From Bordetella parapertussis (GTDB lineage: Bacteria; Pseudomonadota; Gammaproteobacteria; Burkholderiales; Casimicrobiaceae), in the NCBI GenBank assembly GCA_943331295.2, contig CALQLA020000021.1, positions 18,597-82,596 on the forward strand: a DNA stretch of 64,000 nucleotides. Reading direction: 5' to 3'. Positions within the stretch are counted from its first letter, which is position 1, and each line of letters starts with the position of its first letter. This document shows, one piece after another, positions 43,011 through 52,707 of the stretch. A model generated the notes under the pieces. It did no database searches. It saw only the letters and a program-made list of their open reading frames with translations, and had not been told where the DNA came from. The position numbers and the translations under genes were made by a program.

Positions 43011-43859
43011 ATGAAAGCCCGGTGGGAATGGCTGCTGATCCCCCCCCTGGTGGTGTCGTCGCTGCTGCTGCTCGTTTCGCAGTCCGTGTTCCTGCAAGGG
43101 AGCTTCCGCAAGGACCTCGGCGTTGGCCGGCTCGGCAGCGACTTTTCGCTGTTCAACTACGCGCAGGTGCTCGCCGACCCGTACTATCTCGAGACGCTCA
43201 AGCTCTCGCTCCTCGTCTCCGCCGCGGCCACCGTGCTCACGCTGCTGCTCGCGTTCCCGGTCGCCTACGTTATCGCCCGGATGCGCAGCCGCTGGTCGGT
43301 GATCCTGCTGGCGGCGGTGGTGACCTCGTCGTTCGTCACCATCGTCATCAAGGTGCTTGGCATCATCCTGATCTTCAGCAACAACGGGCCGTTCAACCGG
43401 ATGATGATGTGGATCGGCGCCTACACCGAGCCGGTCTCGATCATCGGCACGTTGCCGGGCGTGGTTATCGGACTCATGTACTACTCGTTCGGCTTCGCGG
43501 TGCTCCTCTTCTACAGCGTCGTCGTCACGGTGCCGCGCTCGGTGGAGGAAGCGGCGGAGGTCCACGGCGCCAGCCGGCTCCAGGTCTTCGCGCAGGTCGT
43601 GCTGCCGCTGGCGATGCCCGGCATCGTCGCCGGCGCGCTGATGATCTTCAACGTGAGCATGGGCGGCTTCTCGTCGACGGCGCTGATCGGCGCTGGCAAG
43701 GTGCTCACGCTGCCCGTCGTGATCCAGCGGACGATGCTGCTCGAGACGAGCCTCGGGATGGCGGCGGCGCTGGCCGCCCTGCTGCTCGTCTCGGTGCTGC
43801 TGATCAACTTCGCCTCCGTCGCGATCGCCCGGCGCTCGCACAAGGGACTTGTGGTCTGA
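43011..43859 (+). CDS. ABC transporter permease, spermidine/putrescine (PotB) type
   Basis: A 282-residue membrane protein with about six hydrophobic segments and the EAA loop (EEAAEVHGASRLQVFAQVVL, then PLAMPG) that contacts the ATPase. It is 3 bases after CoxL-like and 2 bases before the partner permease. Together with the second permease, the binding protein and the ATPase it forms a complete type I importer. Members of this class import polyamines, and related ones take up opines or other small organic ions; the substrate here may be the compound acted on by the neighbouring oxygenases (inference). Confidence 0.92.
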   Translation: MKARWEWLLIPPLVVSSLLLLVSQSVFLQGSFRKDLGVGRLGSDFSLFNYAQVLADPYYLETLKLSLLVSAAATVLTLLLAFPVAYVIARMRSRWSVILLAAVVTSSFVTIVIKVLGIILIFSNNGPFNRMMMWIGAYTEPVSIIGTLPGVVIGLMYYSFGFAVLLFYSVVVTVPRSVEEAAEVHGASRLQVFAQVVLPLAMPGIVAGALMIFNVSMGGFSSTALIGAGKVLTLPVVIQRTMLLETSLGMAAALAALLLVSVLLINFASVAIARRSHKGLVV

Positions 43860-43861
43860 CG

Positions 43862-44698
43862 ATGCGCCTGCCTGCGTACAAGCTGCGGCGGCGCATCGGC
43901 AGCATCTCGGTGCTGGCGATCGCGTACCTGTTCCTGCTCGGGCCGATCCTGTTCGTGATGATCGCGTCGTTCGACTACGGCAGCCGCGCCTACGTCGTGT
44001 TCCCGCCGGAGACATTCACGCTCGACTCCTACCGCCACATTCCCGGGCGCTACTGGAGCGCGCTGAGGACCAGCATCATGGTCGCGTGCGCCTGCGCGTT
44101 CTTCGCCACGATGATCGGCGTGCCGGCCGCGATCGGCATCGTCCGCGGAAACATGCGTGGCAAGGGGCTGCTGCTGGCGCTCTTCCGCGCGCCGCTGCAG
44201 ATCCCCGGCGTGGTGTCCGGCGTCGCCTTCCTGCAAGCCTACTATGCGATCGGCAACCTGACCGGCTGGTACGCCAACGGGACGTTCGCCGGCTTTGCGA
44301 TCGCGCACGTCTTCGCGGCGACGCCCTACGTGATCGGCACGCTGGTCGCGGTACTGCAGCGCTTCGACGGCGCGCTCGAGGAAGCCGCGCTGACGCTGGG
44401 GGCCTCGCGCCTCGCCACGTTCCGCCAGGTGACGCTCCCCGTGCTGCGGCCCGCGCTCTTCGCCGGGGCGCTGTACGCATTCATGCTCTCGTTCGGCGAA
44501 GTGCCGATGTCGGTGTTCCTCGCCGGGAGCAGCTACGTGACCTTTCCGGTCGAGGTGTTCAACACGATGCAGATGGACTTCGAGCCGACGGTACTCGCCG
44601 TCTCCACGCTGGTGACCCTCGCCTCGCTTGCCGTGGTCGTGCTCGTTCAATGGGCTGTAGGTCTGGGCAGTTTCGTGAAGACCGAGCCCGTCGACTAA
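43862..44698 (+). CDS. ABC transporter permease, spermidine/putrescine (PotC) type
   Basis: A 278-residue permease with six hydrophobic segments. The EAA loop is EEAALTLGASRLATFRQVTL, followed by PVLRPALFAGALYAF. It forms a heterodimer with the upstream permease. The ATG follows the stop of that gene after 2 bases, and the periplasmic binding protein begins 21 bases after its own stop. Confidence 0.92.
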   Translation: MRLPAYKLRRRIGSISVLAIAYLFLLGPILFVMIASFDYGSRAYVVFPPETFTLDSYRHIPGRYWSALRTSIMVACACAFFATMIGVPAAIGIVRGNMRGKGLLLALFRAPLQIPGVVSGVAFLQAYYAIGNLTGWYANGTFAGFAIAHVFAATPYVIGTLVAVLQRFDGALEEAALTLGASRLATFRQVTLPVLRPALFAGALYAFMLSFGEVPMSVFLAGSSYVTFPVEVFNTMQMDFEPTVLAVSTLVTLASLAVVVLVQWAVGLGSFVKTEPVD

Positions 44699-44719
44699 CC
44701 GCTTTTCCTGGAGTGCGCC

Positions 44720-45787
44720 ATGAACAAGGGATCCACTTTCGCCAACGTCGCCGGTGCGTTGCTCGGGGTTGCGCTGCTGTGCGCAGCGACCGGCGCCCAG
44801 GCGGGGAAGTTCGACGGCGTCACCATTAAGTTCGCCACGTTCGGCGGCAAGTGGCGCGACATCGTCGAGAAGCACGTCGCGAAGCCGTTCGAGGCCGAGG
44901 GCGGCAAGATCGAGTTCGTCACCGGCCAGCCGGCGAACAACATGGCGAAGCTCATCTCGGCACGCGGCCAGGAGGCGCCGTTCGACATCATGGAGACGAT
45001 GGACAACCTGATGCCGCAGTTGGTGGAGGGCGGGTTTCTCGAGAAGCTCGACCTCAGGAAGATCCCCAACGTGACCACGATGAACCCCAAGCACTACGAC
45101 GCGAGCCGCGTGATGGTGTGGATCACCGAGGAAGGCATCGTCTACAACACCGCGAAGTTCAAGGAACAGGGCATCGCGCCGCCGGCGAAATATGCGGACC
45201 TCGCCAATCCCAAGCTCAAGGGCAAGGTGTCGGTGCCCGACATCAGCGCGGGCGGCGCCATTCCGGCGATCGTCGGGTTCTCCTACGAGGCCGGCGGCAA
45301 CGAGACGAACATCGAGCCCGGCCTCGACCTGATCGCGAAGATCGCGCCGGCGAGCTACTGGTCGTCGTCGTCGAACCTGCAGACGCAACTGCAGAACGGC
45401 GACATCTGGGCCGCCGCGGCGCAGGCGGGCAACGTCCAGCGCCTGAAGGGCGAGGTTCCGCTCGGCATCGCGTTCATGCCGGTCGGCGGCAAGTCCGGCG
45501 TGCTGAAGCAGGGCTACCTCGTCAAGATCAAGGGCACCAAGCATCCCGAGGCCGTCGAATGGCTGATCAACACGTTCCTCGCGCTGCCGATGCAGGTCGC
45601 GGTGTCGACCGATGGCGGGCAGATTCCCGTCACGGCCCCCGCGCTCGCGGAGATCCAGCGGGACGCGAGCCTCGGGTTCATGCGCCTCAAGCCGCAGGAG
45701 ATCGACGGGATGTACCAGGTCGACTACACGAAGGTCGACCAGACCGCGTACGTCCAGAAGTGGAACCGCAAGCTCGGCCGCCGCTAG
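44720..45787 (+). CDS. ABC transporter substrate-binding protein, PotD/opine type
   Basis: A 355-residue periplasmic binding protein with a signal peptide (MNKGSTFANVAGALLGVALL, cut after AQA). The mature part has the two-lobed type II layout: VTIKFATFGGKWRDIVEKHV, FDIMETMDNLMPQLVEGGFL, MVWITEEGIVYNTAKFKEQG and EAVEWLINTFLALPMQVAVS. Lobes are similar to polyamine- or opine-binding proteins, but the acidic residues that hold polyamines cannot be checked by eye. It captures the substrate for the flanking permease pair. Confidence 0.9.
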   Translation: MNKGSTFANVAGALLGVALLCAATGAQAGKFDGVTIKFATFGGKWRDIVEKHVAKPFEAEGGKIEFVTGQPANNMAKLISARGQEAPFDIMETMDNLMPQLVEGGFLEKLDLRKIPNVTTMNPKHYDASRVMVWITEEGIVYNTAKFKEQGIAPPAKYADLANPKLKGKVSVPDISAGGAIPAIVGFSYEAGGNETNIEPGLDLIAKIAPASYWSSSSNLQTQLQNGDIWAAAAQAGNVQRLKGEVPLGIAFMPVGGKSGVLKQGYLVKIKGTKHPEAVEWLINTFLALPMQVAVSTDGGQIPVTAPALAEIQRDASLGFMRLKPQEIDGMYQVDYTKVDQTAYVQKWNRKLGRR

Positions 45788-45808
45788 GCGCGCCCGCGGA
45801 GCATCCTG

Positions 45809-46897
45809 ATGCCGACACCGAAGGTCCTGCTCGAAAAAGTGGAGGGTCGCTACGGCGACACTGTCGCGCTGCGCGCGCTCGACCTCGGCGTGGCTGAAGG
45901 CGAGTTCCTGACGCTGCTGGGGCCCTCCGGGTGCGGCAAGACGACCACGCTGCGGATGATCGCCGGCTTCGTCGACCCCTCCGCCGGCCGGATCCTGATC
46001 GACGGCAAGGAGATCACGCACCTGCCGCCGAACAAGCGCGAGGTCGGGATGGTGTTCCAGAACTACGCGCTGTTCCCGCACCTGTCGATCGGCGACAACA
46101 TCGCGTTCGCGCTGAAGCAGCGCGGCGTCGCGCCGGCGGAGCGCCGCAAGCGCGCCGCGGCGCTGCTCGAGCTCGTCCAGCTGCCGGGCATGGGGGGCCG
46201 CTATCCGGGGGAACTCTCCGGCGGCCAGCGGCAGCGCGTGGCGATCGCCCGCGCCATCGCCCACCCGCCCAAGATCCTGCTGATGGACGAGCCGCTCGGC
46301 GCGCTCGACCTCAAGCTGCGCGAGGCGATGCAGTTCGAGTTGCGCGACCTGCAGAAGAAGCTCGGCATCACGACGCTGTACGTCACGCACGACCAGACCG
46401 AGGCGATGGCGATGTCGGACCGCATCGTGGTGATGAACGGCGGGCGCGTCGAGCAGATTGGCGCGCCGGAAGACATCTACCACCGCCCGGCAAGCCGCTT
46501 CGTCGCCGATTTCGTCGGCCGGATCAATTTCCTGCCTGCGGTGGGTGGCGCCGACGCGGCGCTGCACGTGGCCGGCGCGTCCGTCGCGCCGCCTCCCGCC
46601 GCGCCACGCATCGCGAACGGCGTGCAATGCACGCTGGCGGTGCGCCCCGAGCACCTGCGGCTGCTGCCCGCCGGAGGCGCGGCTGGCGGCGGCAACGTGC
46701 TGCGCGGGCGCATCCTGCACAGCGTCTTCGCCGGCAGCCACGTGAGCATGGTCATCGACATCGCGGGCCTCGCGGTGTCGTTCGACAGCCGCGCCGGCGA
46801 CCCGGTGCCCGCGATCGGCGCCGAGGCGTCCGTCTGCTGGCAGCCCGAGCACGCGATCGTGCTGGAAGGTCCCGGTCCCGCCGCGCCCGCGGGCTGA
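45809..46897 (+). CDS. ABC transporter ATP-binding protein, PotA type
   Basis: A 362-residue ATPase. Walker A is LLGPSGCGKTTTLRMIAGF, the Q-loop VGMVFQNYALFPHLSIGDN, the signature LSGGQRQRVAIARAI, Walker B KILLMDEPLGALDLK, and the switch histidine is in LYVTHDQTEAMAMSDRI. A C-terminal TOBE-like beta domain (from about 275, TLAVRPEHLRLLPAGG) is typical of sugar, polyamine and related importers. It ends 13 bases before the Rieske alpha gene, so it links the transporter and the oxygenase in one transcript. Confidence 0.95.
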   Translation: MPTPKVLLEKVEGRYGDTVALRALDLGVAEGEFLTLLGPSGCGKTTTLRMIAGFVDPSAGRILIDGKEITHLPPNKREVGMVFQNYALFPHLSIGDNIAFALKQRGVAPAERRKRAAALLELVQLPGMGGRYPGELSGGQRQRVAIARAIAHPPKILLMDEPLGALDLKLREAMQFELRDLQKKLGITTLYVTHDQTEAMAMSDRIVVMNGGRVEQIGAPEDIYHRPASRFVADFVGRINFLPAVGGADAALHVAGASVAPPPAAPRIANGVQCTLAVRPEHLRLLPAGGAAGGGNVLRGRILHSVFAGSHVSMVIDIAGLAVSFDSRAGDPVPAIGAEASVCWQPEHAIVLEGPGPAAPAG

Positions 46898-46910
46898 TCA
46901 AGGAGGTTTC

Positions 46911-48236
46911 GTGCAAACACAATCGATTGCCTTTTCGGCACCCGCCCCTACGCCCGATGCGCTGCGCGCCCTGGTGCGCGCCGATCGCGTCCACCGCAGC
47001 GTCTACACGGACCCCGCGATCTTCGACCTCGAGATGCGCGAGGTCTTCGGTCGCGCGTGGGTGTTCGTCGGCCACGAGTCCCAGGTGCCCGCAGCGCACG
47101 ACTTCGTTGCCGCGCGGATCGGGGCCGAGGCGGTTCTGATGACGCGCGACGGCGAAGGACGAATCAACGTCATCTTCAACCGCTGCGCGCACCGCGGCCT
47201 TCAGGTTTGCCCGATGGAGCGCGGCAACGCGAGCCTGTTCCGCTGCGCCTATCACGGTTGGGCCTACCGCTCGAACGGGGTGCTGGCCGCGATCCCGCAG
47301 CGGAAGAGCTATCCGGCCGACATCGACTTCGCTTCGCCGGAGTACTCGATGCGGCGCGTGCCGCGCGTGGACAGCTATCGCGGCTTCGTGTTCGCCAGCC
47401 TCGCGTCCGACGGGCCCACGCTCGCGGAATACCTCAACGGCATCACCACCAGCATCGACGACCTCGTCGACCGCGCGCCCGACGGCGAGATCGAGTTCAT
47501 CGGCGGCGTCAGCAAGTACATCATCCGCGCCAACTGGAAGACGCAGATCGAGAACGGCGTCGACCTCCACCACGGCTCCTACACGCACGCGTCGACGCTC
47601 GACCGCGACGGCCGCCAGTTCACGCGCTACGGCGGCGGGCCCAAGCTGCTCGAGCGCGAGAGCCGGGCGATCGACTGGGAGAGCTTCGGCGTCGTCGGCT
47701 TTCCCTACGGCCACGGCTACCAGGGGCGCCCGCCCGTCGAGACGCTTCCCGGCGGACCGGTCTACGAGGAGTACGTGCGTCGCCTCGAAGCAAAGCACGG
47801 CCCCGAGCGCACCCGGGAAATCCTGCACTACGACCGCTTCAACAGCGTCATCTATCCGAGCATGACGTTCCAGGCGTTCGGGCAGCACGTGCGAGTCGTG
47901 CGGCCGATCGCCGTCGACCGCACCGAGATCCGCGTCTACCCGGTCGGGCTGAAAGGCGCGCCGGACGCATTGAATACGGCCGCGATCCGCTCGCTGGCGG
48001 CGACGCATTCCGCCGCCTCGATGATCCAGACCGACGACGTCGAGGTGTTCGAGCGCGCGCAGCGCGGGCTGTCCGGAAGCGGCAACGAGTGGGTGCTCTT
48101 CGCGGGCCACCTCGGCACCGAGGTACCGTGGAAGGAGGGCGGCTGGCGGGGCATGGGCACGTCCGAGTTCGTCTCGCGGATCCAGTACACGCAGAATTGG
48201 CTGTCGTACATGTGCGGAGGCCACGGCAATGAGTAG
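46911..48236 (+). CDS. Rieske non-heme iron ring-hydroxylating dioxygenase, alpha subunit
   Basis: A 441-residue terminal oxygenase subunit. The Rieske [2Fe-2S] centre is bound by CAHRGLQVCPMERG and CAYHGW (C-x-H ... C-x2-H, about residues 84-110). The mononuclear iron site is in IENGVDLHHGSYTHAS, supplying the two histidines; the aspartate bridging the centres is the D of that motif. It adds molecular oxygen to an aromatic ring. The start is GTG at 46911 with a full AAGGAGG ribosome binding site, stronger than others in the operon. No ferredoxin or reductase gene is found in the window, so electrons must come from elsewhere. Confidence 0.95.
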   Translation: MQTQSIAFSAPAPTPDALRALVRADRVHRSVYTDPAIFDLEMREVFGRAWVFVGHESQVPAAHDFVAARIGAEAVLMTRDGEGRINVIFNRCAHRGLQVCPMERGNASLFRCAYHGWAYRSNGVLAAIPQRKSYPADIDFASPEYSMRRVPRVDSYRGFVFASLASDGPTLAEYLNGITTSIDDLVDRAPDGEIEFIGGVSKYIIRANWKTQIENGVDLHHGSYTHASTLDRDGRQFTRYGGGPKLLERESRAIDWESFGVVGFPYGHGYQGRPPVETLPGGPVYEEYVRRLEAKHGPERTREILHYDRFNSVIYPSMTFQAFGQHVRVVRPIAVDRTEIRVYPVGLKGAPDALNTAAIRSLAATHSAASMIQTDDVEVFERAQRGLSGSGNEWVLFAGHLGTEVPWKEGGWRGMGTSEFVSRIQYTQNWLSYMCGGHGNE

Positions 48237-48735
48237 CCCCCTGCCCGCATCCGGCCCTACGAGCCTGCCCGATTGGCGCGAGGTCGAGCAGTTCATCTAC
48301 CGCGAGGCGCGGCTCCTCGACGAACGGCGCCTCGACGAATGGCGCGACCTCTTCACCGAGGACGGCTTTTACTGGGCCCCGACCGACCACGACCAGGCGA
48401 GCCCCGACGACCGCGTCTCGCTGTTCTACGACACGCGCGCGACGATGGCGGCGCGCATCAGCCGACTCGCGCATCCCGACGTCCATGTGCAGTTCCCGCC
48501 GTCGCGCACCGCGCACCTGGTGTCCAACATCGAGATCGACCCGCAGCCGGACGGTTCGTTGCGCGTCCACGCTGTTTTCTTCATGGGCGAATACCGCCAC
48601 ACCGAGCCGCGCTGGTACGGCGGCCGCTACGAATACACGCTGCGTCGCATCGACGGGGCGCTCAGGATCGCGCGCAAGAAGGTGGTGCTGGTCGACTGCG
48701 ACGCGGCGTTCACCGCGATGGCGGTCTACCTGTGA
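48229..48735 (+). CDS. Ring-hydroxylating dioxygenase beta subunit
   Basis: A 168-residue small subunit with an NTF2-like fold (REARLLDERRLDEWRDLFTE, then DGFYWAPTD; TAHLVSNIEI; EYTLRRIDGALRIARKKVVL). It supports the alpha3beta3 hexamer and does not carry redox centres. ATG overlaps the alpha stop by 8 bases, so the pair is coupled. The presence of a beta subunit separates this enzyme from the alpha-only Rieske monooxygenases. Confidence 0.92.
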   Translation: MSSPLPASGPTSLPDWREVEQFIYREARLLDERRLDEWRDLFTEDGFYWAPTDHDQASPDDRVSLFYDTRATMAARISRLAHPDVHVQFPPSRTAHLVSNIEIDPQPDGSLRVHAVFFMGEYRHTEPRWYGGRYEYTLRRIDGALRIARKKVVLVDCDAAFTAMAVYL

Positions 48736-48808
48736 GCCGCCGCCGCGCGGCGCCGCGGGCCAGCGGCCGGGGTCACGCGTGCGGCCACGGCGTGCCCGGG
48801 AGCCGCTC

Positions 48809-49402
48809 GTGGAAATGACCGGCGAGCAGTTGATCCCGGCGCTGCAGACGGACGTCTGGCTGGCGCTCAACGACCCCGAGACGCTGAAGGCTTGCATCCC
48901 CGGCTGCGAGGTCATCGAGCCGGTGTCGGCGACCGATTTCCGAATCGAGATGCTGGCCGTCGTCGGGCCGGTGAAGGCGCGGTTCAAGGGGACGCTGAAG
49001 CTCTCCGGCCTCGAGCCGCCGCAGAGCTACCTGCTCTCGTTCGAGGGTTCCGGAGGCGCGGCCGGGTTCGCCAAGGGCGGCGCCCAGGTTTCGCTGGCGC
49101 CCGAGGCCGCAAGCACCCGCCTCTCCTACCGCGCCAACGCGCAGGTCGGCGGCAAGCTGGCGCAGGTGGGCTCGCGCCTGGTCGACGGCGTCGCGAAGAA
49201 GATGGCCGAGGAGTTCTTCACCCGCTTCAACGCGCGCTTCGCGCCCCTCGAGCCGGCCACCGCGCCGGTGCCGCCGGTCCCCGCCGCGACGGAGGCTGCC
49301 GGCCCGTCCGGCGCCGCGCCGCGCCCGCGCTTCGGCTGGTGGATCGCCGCCATCGTCGCGCTGCTCGCGCTGGGTTGGATCCTCTACGGCATGCGCAGGT
49401 AA
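48809..49402 (+). CDS. CoxG-like SRPBCC protein with C-terminal membrane anchor
   Basis: A 197-residue protein. Residues 1-150 are a CoxG/SRPBCC hydrophobic-pocket domain (MEMTGEQLIPALQTDVWLAL, then NDPETLKACIPGCE; VGPVKARFKGTLKL; LVDGVAKKMAEEFFTRF). A Pro/Ala-rich linker and one helix (WIAAIVALLALGWILYGMRR) end it, as in CoxG, which recruits the molybdenum enzyme to the membrane. GTG at 48809 was chosen because MEMTGE is the common family start and GGGAG precedes it. Last gene of the operon; it presumably tethers the CoxMSL-type enzyme so electrons reach the respiratory chain. Confidence 0.88.
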   Translation: MEMTGEQLIPALQTDVWLALNDPETLKACIPGCEVIEPVSATDFRIEMLAVVGPVKARFKGTLKLSGLEPPQSYLLSFEGSGGAAGFAKGGAQVSLAPEAASTRLSYRANAQVGGKLAQVGSRLVDGVAKKMAEEFFTRFNARFAPLEPATAPVPPVPAATEAAGPSGAAPRPRFGWWIAAIVALLALGWILYGMRR

Positions 49403-49517
49403 GCCTGGCCGGCGGGGCGCGGGCGGCGGCCGGCGCCCCGGGGTCGTGCGATCATAGGCACCCGGCCCGTCCGCGCCGGGCGCCGCGATGATGCGCCTCC
49501 TCTTGCCCCGTCCTCCC

Positions 49518-50312
49518 ATGCCACCTGCCCGCAACGCCGCCTTCCTCGAATTCGCGTACCGCATGGCCCTGGCCGCGGGCCGCGTGATCCTGCCCCATTT
49601 CCGCGTCGCGATCGCGATCGAGGACAAGGGCAGCCCGGTCGGCTACGACCCCGTGACGGTCGCCGACCAGGCGGCCGAGACGGTGATCCGCGACGAGATA
49701 GCTCGCACCCATCCCGACCATGGCATCCGCGGCGAGGAGCACGGCTGGGAACGCGGGTCCTCGAACTACACGTGGGTGATCGACCCGATCGACGGCACCA
49801 AGAGCTTCATCCTCGGGCAGTTGCACTGGGCCACGCTGATCGCCCTCCACGACGGCGAGCGGGTGGTCGCCGGCGTCGCGCACCAGCCCTACGTCGGCGA
49901 GACGTTCCTCGCGACCGCCGGCGGCCCGGCCGAGTGGCGGCGCGGCGACGAGCGGCGCACGCTCGCGACCCGCCGCTGTCCCGCGCTCGCCGACGCGGTC
50001 GTCGCCTGCACCCACCCCAACATGTTCCGCTCGCCCGAGGCCACCGCCGCGTTCCACCGGGTCGCCGACCGGGCACGGCTGACGCGCTACGGCGGCGACT
50101 GCTATGCGTACTGCCTGCTGGCGATGGGGCTCATCGACATCGTCATCGAGGCCTCGCTGCAGGCCTACGACGTGCAGGCGCTGATCCCGATCGTCACTGC
50201 CGCCGGCGGCGTGATCACCTCGTGGACCGGCGGGTCGTGCGACGAAGGCGGCAGCGTCGTCGCCTGCGGCGACCGCGCGCTGCACGCGGACGTGCTGAAG
50301 CTGCTCGCGTAG
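49518..50312 (+). CDS. hisN: Inositol-monophosphatase-type histidinol-phosphatase
   Basis: A 264-residue Mg-dependent phosphatase. Metal ligands are in [14 protein letters not shown] (Glu of GEE), [15 protein letters not shown] (DPxDGT) and the C-terminal [15 protein letters not shown] (D). The [20 protein letters not shown] start and the [11 protein letters not shown] motif are typical of the HisN group, which converts histidinol phosphate to histidinol; a general inositol monophosphatase is possible. The ATG at 49518 replaces an upstream ATG that would add ten residues. Monocistronic position between the catabolic operon and hppD, with no his gene nearby. Confidence 0.8.
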   Translation: MPPARNAAFLEFAYRMALAAGRVILPHFRVAIAIEDKGSPVGYDPVTVADQAAETVIRDEIARTHPDHGIRGEEHGWERGSSNYTWVIDPIDGTKSFILGQLHWATLIALHDGERVVAGVAHQPYVGETFLATAGGPAEWRRGDERRTLATRRCPALADAVVACTHPNMFRSPEATAAFHRVADRARLTRYGGDCYAYCLLAMGLIDIVIEASLQAYDVQALIPIVTAAGGVITSWTGGSCDEGGSVVACGDRALHADVLKLLA

Positions 50313-50361
50313 CGGGCGCGTTCGCGCGCGCGCGCGGCAACCGCGGCAAGGAGACCTCGCA

Positions 50362-51447
50362 ATGGCCAGCACCGATCCGAAGAGCCTCTGGGACAACCCG
50401 CTCGGCACCGACGGCTTCGAGTTCATCGAGTACGCGGCGCCGGACCCCGCCGCGCTCGGCCGCCTGTTCGAGTCGATGGGCTTTGCCGCCGTTGCGAAGC
50501 ACCGGTCGAAGAACGTGCTGCTCTACCGGCAGGGCGACGTCAACTTCATCGTGAACGCCGAGCCGGACAGCTTCGCGCAGGCCTTCGCGCGCGTGCACGG
50601 GCCGTCGATCTGCGCGATCGCCTTCCGGGTCCGGGATGCGGCGCAGGCGCTCGCCCACTGCGTCGCCCAGGGCGCGTGGGCCGTCGACGCGCACCCGGGC
50701 CCAATGGAGCTCAACATCCCGGCGATCAAGGGCATCGGCGATTCGCTGATCTACCTCGTCGACCGGTACGCGGGCAACGGGACCGGCGTGTCCATCTACG
50801 ACATCGACTTCGTCCCGCTCCCCGGCGCCGACCCGCGGCCGAAGGGCGCGGGGCTCACCTACATCGACCACCTGACGCACAACGTGCATCGCGGCCGGAT
50901 GGACGAGTGGGCCGGCTTCTACGAGCGCCTGTTCAACTTCCGCGAGGTCCGCTACTTCGATATCGAGGGCAAGCTGACCGGGCTGAAGAGCAAGGCGATG
51001 ACGAGCCCCTGCGGGAAGATCCGCATCCCGATCAACGAGAGCTCGGACGACAGGAGCCAGATCCAGGAATACCTGGTCGCCTACCACGGCGAGGGCATCC
51101 AGCACGTGGCGCTCGGCACCGACGACATCTACGCCGCGGTCGAGACGCTGCGCGCCGCCGGCGTCCGCTTCCAGGCGTCGCCGGACACGTACTACGAGCT
51201 GCTCGCCACCCGCCTGCCGGGCCACACCGAGGATGTCGCGCGGCTCAAGGCGAACATGATCCTGCTCGACGGCGCGCCGGCCAAGGGCGAGATGCTGCTG
51301 CAGATCTTCACGCAGACGGTGATCGGCCCGATCTTCTTCGAGGTGATCCAGAGGAAGGGCAACGAGGGCTTCGGCGAAGGCAACTTCCGCGCACTGTTCG
51401 AGTCGATCGAGTTGGACCAGATCCGCCGCGGCGTGCTGAAGGCCTGA
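50362..51447 (+). CDS. hppD: 4-hydroxyphenylpyruvate dioxygenase
   Basis: A 361-residue Fe(II)-dependent enzyme that turns 4-hydroxyphenylpyruvate to homogentisate in tyrosine breakdown. It has two vicinal-oxygen-chelate domains. Iron ligands expected by family are His in [14 protein letters not shown], His in [13 protein letters not shown] and the C-terminal Glu in [27 protein letters not shown] and [14 protein letters not shown] are strong signatures. No homogentisate dioxygenase gene is adjacent. An AAGGAG ribosome binding site precedes the ATG. The palindromic repeat follows 20 bases after the stop. Confidence 0.95.
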   Translation: MASTDPKSLWDNPLGTDGFEFIEYAAPDPAALGRLFESMGFAAVAKHRSKNVLLYRQGDVNFIVNAEPDSFAQAFARVHGPSICAIAFRVRDAAQALAHCVAQGAWAVDAHPGPMELNIPAIKGIGDSLIYLVDRYAGNGTGVSIYDIDFVPLPGADPRPKGAGLTYIDHLTHNVHRGRMDEWAGFYERLFNFREVRYFDIEGKLTGLKSKAMTSPCGKIRIPINESSDDRSQIQEYLVAYHGEGIQHVALGTDDIYAAVETLRAAGVRFQASPDTYYELLATRLPGHTEDVARLKANMILLDGAPAKGEMLLQIFTQTVIGPIFFEVIQRKGNEGFGEGNFRALFESIELDQIRRGVLKA

Positions 51448-51467
51448 GAGAGCGCAGCACTTCCGTG

Positions 51468-51550
51468 GCCCGGGTTGAGCGGAGCGAAACCCGGGGGGAC
51501 CGTGCCCGTTCGCTCCTCCACCCGGGTTTCGCGGGCCGCTCAACCCGGGC
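51468..51550. repeat. Long palindromic intergenic repeat, copy 3
   Basis: GCCCGGGTTGAGCG to AAACCCGGG on the left (51468-51495) pairs with CCCGGGTTTCG to CTCAACCCGGGC on the right, with a loop of about 25 bases. Same family as the copies at 680 and 11293. Located directly after hppD, where it could act as a transcript end or stabiliser. Confidence 0.85.
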
Positions 51551-51702
51551 GACACGATACCGAAGGCGAGGGAGGCGGCGAACGGCGCGTGGCGCCCCAC
51601 AGGCGGCGCCCGCTTCGTTCCCCGCACGAAGGTCGTCGAGCGACCCCCGCTCGGCGCCGCCGTCGTGTACCATTTGTGACCAATCGACTGGCCTGTCCAT
51701 AA

Positions 51703-52707
51703 GTGCTCACTCCGCTCGGAATCTCGCTGCTGCGGCAGCTTGCTGACGGCGCCCTGCATTCGGGCGAAGATCTCGCCGCCGCCGTCGGCCTGACGCGGGC
51801 CCGCGTCTCGCAGGTCCTCAAGGAAGCCGAGGCCGCGGGCGTCGCCATCGAACGGGTGAAGGGCCGCGGCTACCGCCTGCCGGCGCCGCCCGGGTTCCTT
51901 GACCCGAAGGCTGTCGTGGCGCGGCTGGCCGAGCTCGACGCCGAACGCGGCCGCAAGACGCCGGTCACGCTCGAGGTCGTCGACCAGATCGACTCCACGT
52001 CGTCGGAACTGATGCGGCGGCTGCAGCGCCGCGACATCCACGGGATGGCGCTCGCCGCCGAGGCGCAGACCGCGGGCCGCGGCCGCCGCGGCCGCACCTG
52101 GACCGCGATCTTCGGCGGAAGCCTCGTGTTCTCGCTGGCGTGGCGCTTCGAGCAGGGCGCGGGCTTCCTGGCCGGACTGTCGCTCGCCGTCGGCGTGGCG
52201 GTCGCGCGCGCGCTCGAAGCCGAGGGCTACGCCGGCATCGCGCTCAAGTGGCCGAACGACGTGATCCACCGCCACCTCAAGTTCGGCGGCATCCTGATCG
52301 AGCTGAACGGCGATGCGCTCGGGCCGTCGACGACGGTGATCGGCATCGGCCTCAACATCCGGCTGCCCGCCGCCGCGCGCGCGGACATCGCGCAGCCGGT
52401 GACCGACCTCGCGACCATCGCGGGGAAGAAGGCACCCGCGATCGACCGCAACCGCCTGCTCGCGCGCCTCGTCGCCGAACTGGCCGACGTGCTGGACCGC
52501 TACGCCCGCGACGGCTTCGCGCCGTTTGCCGCGGAGTGGCAGCACCGGCATGCGTACCAGGGCAAGCTCGTCCGGCTGCTCCTGCCCGACGGCGCGGTCG
52601 TCACGGGCAAGGTCGCCGGCGTCGATGCGAGCGGCGCGCTGGTGCTGGCCGACGGGCCGCGCCGCGCCCGCTTCCTGTCCGGCGAAATCAGCCTGCGCCG
52701 CGCCTGA
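51703..52707 (+). CDS. birA: Bifunctional biotin-protein ligase / biotin repressor
   Basis: A 334-residue protein. Residues 1-65 are a winged helix-turn-helix (LLRQLADGALHSGEDLAAAV, then RVSQVLKEAEAAG), which lets it repress biotin synthesis genes. The catalytic part has DQIDSTSSELMRRL, the biotinyl-adenylate loop GRGRRGRTW, IALKWPNDVI (KWPND) and FGGILIEL, then a C-terminal SH3-like domain. It activates biotin with ATP and attaches it to acetyl-CoA carboxylase. The start is GTG at 51703. The stop codon overlaps the coaX ATG by one base (TGATG). Confidence 0.95.
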   Translation: MLTPLGISLLRQLADGALHSGEDLAAAVGLTRARVSQVLKEAEAAGVAIERVKGRGYRLPAPPGFLDPKAVVARLAELDAERGRKTPVTLEVVDQIDSTSSELMRRLQRRDIHGMALAAEAQTAGRGRRGRTWTAIFGGSLVFSLAWRFEQGAGFLAGLSLAVGVAVARALEAEGYAGIALKWPNDVIHRHLKFGGILIELNGDALGPSTTVIGIGLNIRLPAAARADIAQPVTDLATIAGKKAPAIDRNRLLARLVAELADVLDRYARDGFAPFAAEWQHRHAYQGKLVRLLLPDGAVVTGKVAGVDASGALVLADGPRRARFLSGEISLRRA